Shown: positions 32,890 to 41,891, counted from the stretch's first letter. The stretch is 64,000 nucleotides of DNA from Bacillota bacterium (GCA_023416585.1 JAEZHM010000131.1:124001-188000); one strand, 5' to 3'. The notes: a model not told the origin generated them from the sequence alone. Numbers and translations: made by a program.

Positions 32890-33855
32890 ATGATGTTGAA
32901 AAAAACCACGGCCATATTCACAAAACTGCGCCCACTTTTGATCCTGCTGCTGGTGACTGTGGTATTCAGCTTACTCAGCGACCGCTTCTTTACGGTGGGC
33001 AATCTGACCAACATATTTAAGCAGATTTCCGCCAACGCCATTTTGGCATCGGGTGTATATTTCGCGATATTAATGGGCGGCATCGATATCTCCGTAGGCT
33101 CTGTGCTGGGTTTTTCCGGCGCTATGGCGGCCTACCTGATGATGCATGTGGACAGCCCCTGGGCGGCGGCAATGGCGGTGGCGGCGGCCATCATCATCGG
33201 TGCGGCCGCGGGTGCAGCCAACGGATTCTTTGTGGCCAAGTGCCGCCTGCAGCCCATGATCGTAACGCTTGCCTCCCTTTCCATCTTTCGCGGCGCCACG
33301 CTGGTATTGACCAATGGCGCATCCATTTCCATCAACAAAACGGCCGGCGCAAACGCGTTCAAGCTGCTGGGGCAAGGCGCGGTTTTCAACGATTTTCTTC
33401 CTGTTCCCATCATCATCATGGCTGTCATCTATGCCATCGTGTACTACATCCTGAATAAAACGGCTTATGGCCGCCACATCTACGCCATTGGCGGAAACGA
33501 GGACGCGGCCTACCTCTCAGGCATCAGCGTGGTCAAAACGAAGATCCTGGGGTTCATGGCCAGCGGCTTGATGGCGGGCGTGGCGGGCATCATCGTCACC
33601 GCGCGGGTTGCGGCCGCCCAGCCCTTGGCCGGCCAGGGGTATGAAATGGACGCCATCGCGGCTGTGGTCATCGGCGGCACTTCGCTTCGGGGCGGTGAAG
33701 GCCATGTGCTTTATACCATTATCGGTGCGGTGATCATCGGCATGCTCAACAATATCTTAAACCTCAAGGATGTATCCAGCTACTACCAGACCATCATCAA
33801 GGGAGGCGTTATCCTGGCCGCGGTGCTGCTGGACGCCTACTCCAAGCGCAAATAG
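32890..33855 (+). CDS. rbsC: Sugar ABC transporter permease (RbsC-like)
   Basis: A 321-residue integral membrane permease of the CUT2 class with about ten hydrophobic stretches. Family segments are visible: ILMGGIDISVGSVLGFSG near residue 60, GRHIYAIGGNEDAAYLSGI near 195 and VVIGGTSLRGGEGHV near 257. It starts 29 bases after rbsA, with two adjacent ATG codons, and precedes the binding protein gene. Confidence 0.92.
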   Translation: MMLKKTTAIFTKLRPLLILLLVTVVFSLLSDRFFTVGNLTNIFKQISANAILASGVYFAILMGGIDISVGSVLGFSGAMAAYLMMHVDSPWAAAMAVAAAIIIGAAAGAANGFFVAKCRLQPMIVTLASLSIFRGATLVLTNGASISINKTAGANAFKLLGQGAVFNDFLPVPIIIMAVIYAIVYYILNKTAYGRHIYAIGGNEDAAYLSGISVVKTKILGFMASGLMAGVAGIIVTARVAAAQPLAGQGYEMDAIAAVVIGGTSLRGGEGHVLYTIIGAVIIGMLNNILNLKDVSSYYQTIIKGGVILAAVLLDAYSKRK

Positions 33856-33927
33856 CATTCCGTGCGTTAGTGATGCGGGGTGAGATACCCCGTATGCTAA
33901 ATAAATAATCTACTAGGAGGAATACCC

Positions 33928-34824
33928 ATGAAAAGAATCCTCGCTCTCGTCCTGGTTGCCATGATGGCGCTGGCGTTTACGCCTGCTATGGCAGAAAAGA
34001 CCACCACCATCGGCATGATGCTGTCCGACACCGCCAACCAGTTCTTCGTCACCATGTACGAAGCCGCCCAACAAAAGGCTGCCGAGCTGGGCGTGGAACT
34101 CATCGTTCTGGACGCTGCCAATGATGCCGCCAAAGACGTAAGCAACATGGAAGACCTGCTCTCCCGCGGCGTGGATGCCATCCTGTACAATCCCGTAGAC
34201 AGCGATGCGGCTCCCGCAGTTGTCGAACTGGCTAACAAGGCCAACGTGCCCGTGATCACCATTGACCGTTCCTCCAATGGCGGCGAAGTCGTCAGCCATA
34301 TCGCTTCCGATAACGTGTACGGCGGCAAGATTGCCGGCGAATACATTGTTTCTTTGCTGCCGGATGGCGGCGAGATCGCTGAAATCCAGGGCCAGGCCGG
34401 CGCTTCCGCCGCCAAGGACCGTGGCGACGGCTTCCACCAGGCGGTGGACACCATTGCAAACATCAAGGTCGTCAGCAGCCAGATTGGCAACTGGGACCGC
34501 ACCCAAGCCCTGTCCATCATGGAAAACGTGATGCAGGCCAACCCCAATGTGAAGGCCGTTTTCTGCCACAATGACGTGATGGCCCTGGGCGTTGTGGAAG
34601 CCTGCCAGCAGGCCGGCCGCAGCGACATCATCATCGTTGGTTTCGATGCCGACAAAGACGCTATTGCCGCCATCCAGGAAGGCACCATGATGGCTACCGT
34701 GCAGCAGTTGCCCGACCAGATGGGTATCATCGGCGTCCAGACCGCTGTGGATTACCTGGCCGGCAAGACCGTGGAGCCCAAGATCGGCGTGCAGGTTGCC
34801 CTGATCACCAAGACCGCGGAGTAA
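33928..34824 (+). CDS. rbsB: Sugar-binding protein of the CUT2 importer (RbsB-like)
   Basis: A 298-residue exported binding protein. The signal peptide ends at AMA (about residue 22) with no cysteine, so it is predicted soluble rather than lipid-anchored. The mature part shows the ribose-binding-protein pattern: SDTANQFFVTMYEAAQ, GVDAILYNPVDSDA, CHNDVMALGVVEA and VGFDADKDAIAAI. TAGGAGGAAT lies before the ATG. A 70-base spacer with a small hairpin (about 33874-33895) separates it from rbsC, and a strong terminator follows. Confidence 0.92.
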   Translation: MKRILALVLVAMMALAFTPAMAEKTTTIGMMLSDTANQFFVTMYEAAQQKAAELGVELIVLDAANDAAKDVSNMEDLLSRGVDAILYNPVDSDAAPAVVELANKANVPVITIDRSSNGGEVVSHIASDNVYGGKIAGEYIVSLLPDGGEIAEIQGQAGASAAKDRGDGFHQAVDTIANIKVVSSQIGNWDRTQALSIMENVMQANPNVKAVFCHNDVMALGVVEACQQAGRSDIIIVGFDADKDAIAAIQEGTMMATVQQLPDQMGIIGVQTAVDYLAGKTVEPKIGVQVALITKTAE

Positions 34825-34849
34825 TCTTGCTTTCCCAAATGATGCTTGT

Positions 34850-34878
34850 GCCGCCGGCTTTAGCCGGCGGCCTTTTTT
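34850..34878 (+). terminator. Intrinsic terminator of the ribose-type operon
   Basis: GCCGCCGGCT / AGCCGGCGGC is a perfect ten-base stem with a two-base loop, followed by CTTTTTT. Confidence 0.9.
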
Positions 34879-35022
34879 GATTTGCATCACACTTTCCTAT
34901 GGCGCCGCATATTCTCATAATGGGCATGAATCTATCTCATATGCGCCTTCGGACGCTTTAAGCGATAAGGTTTATGGAACCATAATGCAATGTATAGGTT
35001 CAACATAAAGGAGCGCGTTGAT

Positions 35023-35805
35023 ATGGATATGGAACATGAAAGCAGAAATAGCTTCATCGTCGAATCGGAAGAAATGGAAGAGCGCCGCCGCGGCCGCCAT
35101 TGCCGTCGCGGCCATCACATTCTGTTTGATGAACCATGCGAAGACCCCAGGATTCTGATGTACATCGATGACGACCGTTGTACGCGTAGACGTGAAGAAA
35201 GGGAAGAAAGGGAGGAAGGAGAGGAAAGGGAAGAACATTGCAGAGAAGAGTCTGACAGGCATCATATGGAAGATAATTTGAGGCGGAAGGAAGCCGAAAA
35301 TGTGTCTCCTGTACACGGCTGGCAGCAGGAAAACACTGAGAGCGCGGCTCAATACCAGAACTGGACACCGGGAAATACACAAAATGCAGCTTCATATCAA
35401 GGCTGGCAGCAAGGAAACGTGGAGAACTCGGCCCACAATCAGGGTCAAATGGTTGGAGCCTCCGGCCAGGTTCGTTCGGGGACGCAGCTCCATGTGCATG
35501 AGGTGCAAGGAACCGTGGAAATCGCCGAACCGCAGACGGAGCCCCACAATCACCGCTTTGCCACGGTATCGGGGGAGGCAAGGCCCCTTGGAAATAACGA
35601 TCACTACCATGATATAAGATTCCGCACGGATAATTATGAGGATCACTATCATGAGGGGTGGGGCAGAACGGGCGGCTCCATTCAAACGGGAGACAGGCAT
35701 GTTCACTTCCTGGAATCCATGACAACGCAAAATGATGGCCACATGCATAAGTACAGGATGGCAACCATGATGGATAACCCCATCGGAGACTTATGCTCAA
35801 AATAA
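35023..35805 (+). CDS. YmaF-like histidine-rich protein with tandem repeats
   Basis: A 260-residue soluble protein in three parts. Residues 1-95 are highly charged, including a run of Glu/Arg near 58-72. Residues 99-140 are three tandem 14-residue Gln/Asn-rich repeats (GWQQENTESAAQYQ and variants). Residues about 150-258 resemble the YmaF family, with spaced histidines in LHVHEVQG, HNHRF, NDHYHD, EDHYHEGW, RHVHF and DGHMHKY, a pattern that could bind metals. The ATG follows AAAGGAG. It is a single gene between two terminators. Function of the family is unknown; spore or surface roles have only been guessed. Confidence 0.75.
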   Translation: MDMEHESRNSFIVESEEMEERRRGRHCRRGHHILFDEPCEDPRILMYIDDDRCTRRREEREEREEGEEREEHCREESDRHHMEDNLRRKEAENVSPVHGWQQENTESAAQYQNWTPGNTQNAASYQGWQQGNVENSAHNQGQMVGASGQVRSGTQLHVHEVQGTVEIAEPQTEPHNHRFATVSGEARPLGNNDHYHDIRFRTDNYEDHYHEGWGRTGGSIQTGDRHVHFLESMTTQNDGHMHKYRMATMMDNPIGDLCSK

Positions 35806-35823
35806 TAAAGTCAATCTATATTC

Positions 35824-35860
35824 AGGGAGCGTCCTTATACAGAACGCTCCCTTCTTTTTG
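35824..35860 (+). terminator. Intrinsic terminator after the YmaF-like gene
   Basis: GGGAGCGT / ACGCTCCC with an 11-base loop, then TTCTTTTTG. Confidence 0.85.
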
Positions 35861-35899
35861 CTTTAAAACCCGCGCTTCGCAGAAAATGCGCATTTTGCA

Positions 35900-35927
35900 T
35901 TGTTTTACGAGCCTTTTTGGTTATGAT
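35900..35927 (+). promoter_or_regulatory. Probable promoter of the lipoprotein gene
   Basis: TTGTTT (35900-35905), a 16-base spacer and TATGAT (35922-35927), 23 bases before the start codon. Confidence 0.45.
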
Positions 35928-35949
35928 GAAGGAGAAAGGGGGCATTTCA

Positions 35950-36627
35950 ATGAAATACAAATGGCTGGTTCTGCTTTCCCTTCCCTTTTTGCTGTCCGGT
36001 TGCGCCGGTAACGCGAGCACTCAACAGCCAAGGAGCGCGGCAGAAGGCGTATCCTCGGCTACGCAGCGTCGGTACAGGGAAAATGAGGTTACGGAGTACC
36101 AGGGTATAAGGCTGGATCCTGCCGTCGGCCCCCGGGATAATTCCATCAAAGGTATCCAGCAGGTAGATGTGAACGGCTATACCGTTACCGTAGATGGGCT
36201 TACAAATGCTTCTGCAACCTTTTCTTACGATGAGGTGAAGGCACTGCCCGTCCAGGAAAGGCTGATCACGCTGCATTGCGTGGAAGGCTGGTCGGCTACC
36301 GTCCTTTGGAAGGGTGCTCTATTGAACGATTTGATAGGCAAAGCGGGCGCAAAGCCCGAGGCGGTCACGGTGATTTTTGGCGGGGTGGACGGATACACCA
36401 CATCGCTGCCGCTTAAGACTGTTCAGGATAAGCAATTGATCCTGGCTTATGGCGCCAACGGGCTGGACCTTCCGCCTCAGATGGGTTACCCTTTTATCGT
36501 GGTGGCGGAGGACAAGCTGGGCTATAAATGGGCACGGTGGGTAAACCGCATCACCTTATCCGACGATCCCAACTACAAAGGATACTGGGAGCAGCGAGGC
36601 TACAGCAACGAGGCGGATGTAAAGTAA
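35950..36627 (+). CDS. Molybdopterin-dependent oxidoreductase-fold lipoprotein
   Basis: A 225-residue lipoprotein with a lipobox LLSGC (Cys near residue 18) and a sulfite-oxidase-type molybdopterin-binding domain from about residue 70. The segment LHCVEGWSATVLWKG holds the cysteine that coordinates molybdenum in true enzymes, and GYWEQRGYS is the usual C-terminal motif. It may thus be an extracytoplasmic oxidoreductase, although no molybdenum cofactor genes are nearby and it could be a cofactor-free relative. The ATG follows AAGGAGAAAGGGGG. The PanE-like gene starts 34 bases downstream and is probably in the same transcript. Confidence 0.82.
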   Translation: MKYKWLVLLSLPFLLSGCAGNASTQQPRSAAEGVSSATQRRYRENEVTEYQGIRLDPAVGPRDNSIKGIQQVDVNGYTVTVDGLTNASATFSYDEVKALPVQERLITLHCVEGWSATVLWKGALLNDLIGKAGAKPEAVTVIFGGVDGYTTSLPLKTVQDKQLILAYGANGLDLPPQMGYPFIVVAEDKLGYKWARWVNRITLSDDPNYKGYWEQRGYSNEADVK

Positions 36628-36661
36628 ATACAGCTTACAAAAGAACAGGACGGTTGAATAT

Positions 36662-37582
36662 ATGCACGAAATAAAAACCGTGGCGGTCATTGGCCTGGGA
36701 GCGCTTGGGACGATGTTTGGGAACCATTTGTCCAAGCGGATGGGAAAAGAAGAACTTCGCATGATTGCCGACCAGGACAGGATTGTGAGGTATCAGCGGG
36801 AGAAGGTGTACTCAAACGGGGAAGAATGCAGCTTTCATTTTGTTACCCCGGATGAAAAAACAACACCGGCCGATCTTATTCTCGTTGCGGTGAAGTATCT
36901 GCAGCTGAATGATGCCTTGCAAGCCATAAAAAACCAGGTAGGGCCCAAAACACTGATCCTGTCGCTGTTAAACGGTATCACCAGCGAAGGGATTATAGCC
37001 GAAGCTTACGGAATGGACAAGGTGGTTTACTGTGTTGCCCAGGGCATGGATGCGGTGAAGGTTGGAAACCGTCTCACCTATAAAAACATGGGCAGATTGT
37101 GCTTCGGGCCGCCTGACGGGGGACCCCTTCCTGAAAAGGCGCAAAGGGTGCAAAGCTTCTTTGCGCGCGTGGATTTTCCTTATGAAGTGGATGAGCACAT
37201 GGAAAAGCGCATGTGGGGAAAATTCATGATGAACGTGGGCGTCAACCAGACGGTGGCGGTATTCGGCCCATGTTATGGCGATATCCAGCAGGAAGGCATG
37301 CAGAGGGATACCATGATCGCCGCCATGCGGGAAGTCATTGCCTTATCGGAGTTGGAAGGAGTAATCCTGACTGAAGCGGATTTGCAGTACTGGCTGCGGC
37401 TGCTTAACACGCTGGACCCCAATGGAAAGCCTTCCATGCGCCAGGATGTGGAAGCCAAACGCTTCAGCGAAGTGGCTCTGTTTGCCGGAACCGTTCTCTA
37501 TCTGGCAAAGAAGCACGGCCTTAAAGTACCTGTCAACCAAATGCTTTACGACAATATCCTGGCTATTGAATCGCGGTATTAG
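36662..37582 (+). CDS. 2-dehydropantoate 2-reductase (PanE/ApbA family)
   Basis: A 306-residue NADPH-dependent ketoacid reductase. The N-terminal Rossmann motif is GLGALGT (about 11-17), the substrate-binding region includes LVAVKYLQ and LLNGI, and the C-terminal helical domain has KFMMNVGVNQ with the conserved lysine and asparagine. In pantothenate synthesis the enzyme reduces 2-dehydropantoate, but many paralogues act on other ketoacids and no pan genes are present here. It follows the molybdopterin-fold lipoprotein gene by 34 bases. Confidence 0.83.
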   Translation: MHEIKTVAVIGLGALGTMFGNHLSKRMGKEELRMIADQDRIVRYQREKVYSNGEECSFHFVTPDEKTTPADLILVAVKYLQLNDALQAIKNQVGPKTLILSLLNGITSEGIIAEAYGMDKVVYCVAQGMDAVKVGNRLTYKNMGRLCFGPPDGGPLPEKAQRVQSFFARVDFPYEVDEHMEKRMWGKFMMNVGVNQTVAVFGPCYGDIQQEGMQRDTMIAAMREVIALSELEGVILTEADLQYWLRLLNTLDPNGKPSMRQDVEAKRFSEVALFAGTVLYLAKKHGLKVPVNQMLYDNILAIESRY

Positions 37583-37918
37583 AAACAACAAAAACGGTAT
37601 CTTTCGGATGTCCACACATGCCGGGGCATATGTCCGGCAATAATAACATTGACTCAAAAAGTCGCTCGCCATTTGATGCGTATCACGCTTCATGGCGATG
37701 CGATATTTTATTTGCAGCGGGTGACTGGCGGGATCTCGTGCTTTTCACGTGCCTGCCGGCTTGTTCCGGAAATGGATAGGCAGCGAAGGGCAAACGGCAA
37801 GACGTCAAAAGAAGGCACTGCGGTTTAAGCTTTTACCTCATTGCCTGTTCCGGAATTAAGGGGAGCGGCGGTACATTCCGCTAAGGAGAATCATCCCATA
37901 TCGCAAGGAGGAACCTTC
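37583..37918 (+). other. Leader region before mglB
   Basis: This 336-base region has no gene. TGCCGG/CCGGCA near 37619-37638 is a small hairpin after panE. A possible promoter is TTGACT (37649-37654), 17 bases, TTTGAT (37672-37677), which would give a leader of about 240 bases. Short inverted repeats such as AGCGG/CCGCT (37864-37882) occur, but no known riboswitch or operator was recognised. Confidence 0.35.
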
Positions 37919-39031
37919 ATGAAGAGACTGGTATTGCTGGTGATGGTATTCATCATGGGTCTTTCCACTGTATCCTGCGCCGCCAGTGTAGACCCCACCA
38001 AACCGGGCCCCGTGGTCAGCGTAGGACCCTTGGCCAGCGCGGCGCCTACGGCCGGCCCGCAAGCCAAGAAGGATATTGACATGCGCGCTCTGATTTGGAA
38101 GTATGACGACACATATGGCTCCACCGTCCGTGCCGCTATGGATAAATGGGCGTCTGCATACTCCCACGAACTGGGCATCAATATCAAGCTGACCATGTAC
38201 GACGCGGCTGACGATATGGCCAAGCAGATCGAGCAAGCTACCATTATCGCTGGCGAAAAGCCCGATATCGTCATTATCAACCTGGCTGAGGTCGCCAATG
38301 GCAAGGTCCTGGTGGACATGTTTAAAACTGCCGGCATCCCCTTCCTGTTCTATAACAAGCAACCAGCAGAAGAGACAGTGCAGTCCGTTCTTATTGACAC
38401 CGGCACAATCTTCATTGGCACCCTGGCCCGTCAAGCCGGCGACATGCAGGGCGAAATCCTGGCCGATCTGTACAAGGCCAATCCCGCCATCGACAGGAAC
38501 GGCGACGGTACGCTGCAATACGTTATGCTCAAGGGCGAAGCCAACAACAACGAAGCCATTGCCCGCACCCAGTATTCCGTTGAAACGGCTAAAGCCAGTG
38601 GTTTAAAGCTGGAGCAGCTGGGCCAAACCCTCGTTTGTGACTGGGACCAGGCGAAGGCGCAGGAAGCCATAACCGCTACTTGGGCATCCTTTGGCGATAA
38701 GATCGAAGTCATCTTCGCCAATAATGATATGATGGCCCTTGGCGCTGTTGCCGCGCTGAACAGCGTTGGCTTTAATACCGGCGTAGCCGGTGAACCCTCC
38801 GTTGTGGTCATCGGCGTTGATGCCGTCGACTCGGCGCTGGAATCCATTAAGAAAGGCGGCATGACCGCTACCGTTAAGCAGGATGGCGACGCCATGGGCA
38901 AGGCCAACATCCGCATAGCCGTCAATGGCGCACAGGGCAAGGAATGGCTGGACGGCACCGACTACAAGTACACCGATGACAAATTCAAGTGCATCCGTAT
39001 TCCCTACGCAAAAATTACCGAAGTCAAATAA
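37919..39031 (+). CDS. mglB: Galactose/glucose-binding lipoprotein (MglB-like)
   Basis: A 370-residue binding protein with a signal peptide ending in TVSC (Cys near residue 19), probably lipid-anchored. The mature domain matches galactose/glucose-binding proteins: DIVIINLAEVANGK, FANNDMMALGAV and VIGVDAVDSALESI. DRNGDGTLQ forms the EF-hand-like calcium loop that is a hallmark of MglB. GCAAGGAGG precedes the ATG. It opens the mglB-mglA-mglC operon, and an attenuator hairpin follows the gene. Confidence 0.9.
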   Translation: MKRLVLLVMVFIMGLSTVSCAASVDPTKPGPVVSVGPLASAAPTAGPQAKKDIDMRALIWKYDDTYGSTVRAAMDKWASAYSHELGINIKLTMYDAADDMAKQIEQATIIAGEKPDIVIINLAEVANGKVLVDMFKTAGIPFLFYNKQPAEETVQSVLIDTGTIFIGTLARQAGDMQGEILADLYKANPAIDRNGDGTLQYVMLKGEANNNEAIARTQYSVETAKASGLKLEQLGQTLVCDWDQAKAQEAITATWASFGDKIEVIFANNDMMALGAVAALNSVGFNTGVAGEPSVVVIGVDAVDSALESIKKGGMTATVKQDGDAMGKANIRIAVNGAQGKEWLDGTDYKYTDDKFKCIRIPYAKITEVK

Positions 39032-39062
39032 CCCGGTACTCTTTTGGCGCTTTACAAGGCAC

Positions 39063-39101
39063 GGGAAGAGGTGTGAATCTACATCGCGCCTCTTCCCTTT
39101 T
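39063..39101 (+). terminator. Attenuator between mglB and mglA
   Basis: GGGAAGAGG / CCTCTTCCC, a perfect nine-base stem, followed by TTTT. It likely causes partial termination so that the binding protein is made in excess. Confidence 0.7.
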
Positions 39102-39127
39102 CATAGTGATAAAGAGCGGTGATTTTC

Positions 39128-40648
39128 ATGGGTGAACAGCGTACCAAATACCTGCTTGAGATGATCGACATCGATAAGCAGTTTCCGGGCGTCCGCGCGT
39201 TGGATAAAGCGCAGTTAAAACTTAGGCCGGGCACAGTTCACGCACTGATGGGCGAAAACGGCGCCGGAAAATCCACTTTGATGAAATGCCTTTTTGGCAT
39301 TTATAAAAAAGACGCAGGCACGATCCTCATGGAAGGGGAGAGCGTCGATTTTTCCGACCCCAGACACGCACTGGATCATGGCGTGGCAATGGTCCATCAG
39401 GAATTAAACCAGGTGATGCGCCGTAACGTGATGGAAAATGTCTGGCTTGGCAGGCTCCCCGTCAGGAACAGGTTTATCGATGGAAAAAAGATGTACGATG
39501 ACACCGTTCGCGTATTTCGCGAACTGAACATTGATATAGACCCCAGGGAGATCATCGGCAACCTCTCCGTTGCGAGACGCCAGATGGTGGAGATCGCCAA
39601 AGCAGTTTCCTATAATGCCAAAATTCTGGTGCTGGACGAGCCTACATCCTCATTGACGCAAAGTGAAGTAGAGCATCTGTTTGCGATCATCCAACAGCTC
39701 AAAGCAAAAGGCGTCGGCATCATCTACATCTCCCATAAGATGGACGAAATATTGCGCATCTCCGATGATGTGACCATTATGCGGGACGGCCATTGGATCG
39801 CTACCCGGCCTGCAAGGGAACTTGACACCAATGAGATCATCTGCCTGATGGTCAACCGCGATCTTGCGCAGCGTTTCCCCGAAAAAAAGAACGTTCCCGG
39901 CGATGTGCTGCTTGATGTAAAGGACCTTAGCGGAAAGTACGAGCCTGCCTGCCACGATGTAAACTTTACGCTGCGCAGTGGCGAGGTGCTGGGTGTGGCG
40001 GGCCTTGTCGGTTCCCGCCGTACGGAGCTGCTAAATACGATCTTCGGCATCTATACCAAAGGAAGCGGAGAAATGAAGCTTCATGACAAGAAAATCGAGA
40101 ACAAAACACCTGCGTCGGCCATCAGAAACGGTTTTGCCCTCATCACAGAGGAACGCCGTGCCACAGGCATTTTCCCGGTGATGAGCCTTACATTCAACTC
40201 CACCATCTCCAATATGCTCTCCTATGGCAGGGTGCTTCTTTCCAACAGAAAAATGTCCAAGGATACCAAGTGGGTCATCGACAGCCTGAAAGTAAAAACG
40301 CCCGGCCAGCGCACGGCTATCCGCAGCCTGTCTGGCGGCAACCAGCAGAAGGTTGTTATCGGCCGCTGGCTTTTGACTGATCCTGAAATTTTGCTGCTGG
40401 ACGAACCTACCCGGGGCATTGACGTCGGCGCGAAATTTGAAATCTATCAGTTGATCTTAAATCTTGCGGAGCAAGGCAAGGGCATTGTGATGGTATCTTC
40501 CGAAATGCCGGAACTGATTGGCATATGCGACAGGATACTTGTCATGTCGGGTGGGCGGATGGCCGGTATGGTGGAACGCGGCAAGGAGTTTGGCGGAGTT
40601 GAAGGCGAGCAGGAAACGATCCTCCGCCTGGCCGCAAAATATGTATAG
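39128..40648 (+). CDS. mglA: Galactose-type ABC transporter ATP-binding protein (MglA-like)
   Basis: A 506-residue double ATPase for the CUT2 importer. The first domain has GENGAGKST and LVLDEPTSSLTQSE; the second has GLVGSRRTEL, LSGGNQQK and LLLDEPTRGIDVGAK. The ATG at 39128 was chosen; a GTG nine bases upstream (39119) is an alternative and neither has a strong ribosome binding site, which may limit its level relative to MglB. It is followed after 15 bases by mglC. Confidence 0.9.
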   Translation: MGEQRTKYLLEMIDIDKQFPGVRALDKAQLKLRPGTVHALMGENGAGKSTLMKCLFGIYKKDAGTILMEGESVDFSDPRHALDHGVAMVHQELNQVMRRNVMENVWLGRLPVRNRFIDGKKMYDDTVRVFRELNIDIDPREIIGNLSVARRQMVEIAKAVSYNAKILVLDEPTSSLTQSEVEHLFAIIQQLKAKGVGIIYISHKMDEILRISDDVTIMRDGHWIATRPARELDTNEIICLMVNRDLAQRFPEKKNVPGDVLLDVKDLSGKYEPACHDVNFTLRSGEVLGVAGLVGSRRTELLNTIFGIYTKGSGEMKLHDKKIENKTPASAIRNGFALITEERRATGIFPVMSLTFNSTISNMLSYGRVLLSNRKMSKDTKWVIDSLKVKTPGQRTAIRSLSGGNQQKVVIGRWLLTDPEILLLDEPTRGIDVGAKFEIYQLILNLAEQGKGIVMVSSEMPELIGICDRILVMSGGRMAGMVERGKEFGGVEGEQETILRLAAKYV

Positions 40649-40663
40649 AATGGGGGAAAATGC

Positions 40664-41692
40664 ATGGAAAAGACAAGAATCGATATCAAAAGATTCAGTG
40701 AATTTCTGCTCAATTACGCACTGTACATCATTCTCATTGCGATTCTGGTAACGGTGAGCATCCTCCGTCCGAACTTTGTGGCACTCTCCAATATCCTGAA
40801 CATCCTGAAGCAGGCATCCACAAAAGGTATTCTGGCTTTGGGCTGCGCCGGTATCATCGTGCTTGCGGGAACAGATCTTTCTATCGGCCGCGTGCTGGGG
40901 TTAAGCGCTGCGGTGACCGCATCGCTGGTACAGTCTGTCACCTATGCCTCGCGTTATTATCAGGGCATGACGGCGCAGCTTCCGCTGATCGTGCCGTTTC
41001 TGGCGGCAATTGCGATCAGCGTGATCTTTAGCTTAATCAACGGCTTTGGCGTGGCCAAGCTGCATATGCACGCGTTCATCATCACGCTGGGCACGCAGCT
41101 GATTGCCTTTGGCGCGAACAGCATCTATATCGAAGCCCAGCCCTCCGGTTCTGCCCAGGCGCTGTCGACTTTTGAAAGCGGTTTCCTCAATGTGGGAGCG
41201 GGAAACCTAACCCTGGGGAATATGAAGATCCCCTTGTCGGTCATCTACTTCCTGCTGATTGCAATGATCATGTGGGTCGTGTGGAACAAGACAAGATTTG
41301 GCAAGAACATGTTCGCCGTGGGCGGCAACACGGAGGCTGCCGCGGTTTCCGGTGTCAATGTAGATAGGACGATCATGATTGTGTTCCTGGTGGCAGGCGT
41401 ATTGTACGGCATCGCTTCCTTTCTGGAGGCGGCCCGTATCCAATCAGTCGGCGCGAACACGGGCATCAACTATGAGCTGGATGCCATTTCCGCCTGCGTC
41501 ATCGGCGGTGTCTCCTTCACGGGCGGCGTAGGTACGATACAGGGCGTTGTTATCGGCGCGATCATCCTGCAGGCCATCAACTACTCACTGTATTTCCTGC
41601 AGGTCAACGCATACTGGCAGTATATTATCAGGGGCCTGATCATCGTACTGGCCGTGGCTATCGACGTGCGCAAGTCCCTGGTGAAGAGGTGA
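40664..41692 (+). CDS. mglC: Galactose-type ABC transporter permease (MglC-like)
   Basis: A 342-residue polytopic membrane permease. Family segments are visible: VLAGTDLSIGRVLGLSA near residue 66, GKNMFAVGGNTEAAAVSGVN near 213 and CVIGGVSFTGGVGTIQG near 278. GGGGGAA precedes the ATG. The stop codon is one base from the start of a small membrane protein gene that ends the operon. Confidence 0.92.
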   Translation: MEKTRIDIKRFSEFLLNYALYIILIAILVTVSILRPNFVALSNILNILKQASTKGILALGCAGIIVLAGTDLSIGRVLGLSAAVTASLVQSVTYASRYYQGMTAQLPLIVPFLAAIAISVIFSLINGFGVAKLHMHAFIITLGTQLIAFGANSIYIEAQPSGSAQALSTFESGFLNVGAGNLTLGNMKIPLSVIYFLLIAMIMWVVWNKTRFGKNMFAVGGNTEAAAVSGVNVDRTIMIVFLVAGVLYGIASFLEAARIQSVGANTGINYELDAISACVIGGVSFTGGVGTIQGVVIGAIILQAINYSLYFLQVNAYWQYIIRGLIIVLAVAIDVRKSLVKR

Positions 41693-41693
41693 T

Positions 41694-41891
41694 ATGATGG
41701 ATTTGTATAAAAGGGGCCGGGACTCGCGCATTCCTATGGATGCTAAAGAAAAGGCAGTACAGAAGCCAAAGGGGATTCGGGTGTCTCTGTACAGCCATAT
41801 CAAGGTTTCTGTCCGCACGATGGATGTTATGATTTTAATCATATCACTTCTGCTCATCGCCAGCATTGTCATTGGCATTACACAAGGTTGA
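41694..41891 (+). CDS. Small single-pass membrane protein ending the mgl operon
   Basis: A 65-residue protein with a basic, soluble N-terminal 40 residues (including GIRVSLYSHIKVSVRTMD) and one hydrophobic helix at about 44-62. It starts one base after the mglC stop, with AGAGGTGAT as ribosome binding site, and a terminator follows at once, so it is part of the operon. Two adjacent ATG codons (41694, 41697) may serve. The tight coupling argues that it is real and works with the MglC permease, but its function is unknown. An orientation with the basic part inside the cell is predicted. Confidence 0.7.
   Translation: MMDLYKRGRDSRIPMDAKEKAVQKPKGIRVSLYSHIKVSVRTMDVMILIISLLLIASIVIGITQG

Noticed and set aside
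33913..34890. 325-residue minus-strand frame over rbsB
   Set aside because: Shadow of the binding-protein gene; it also runs through the terminator.
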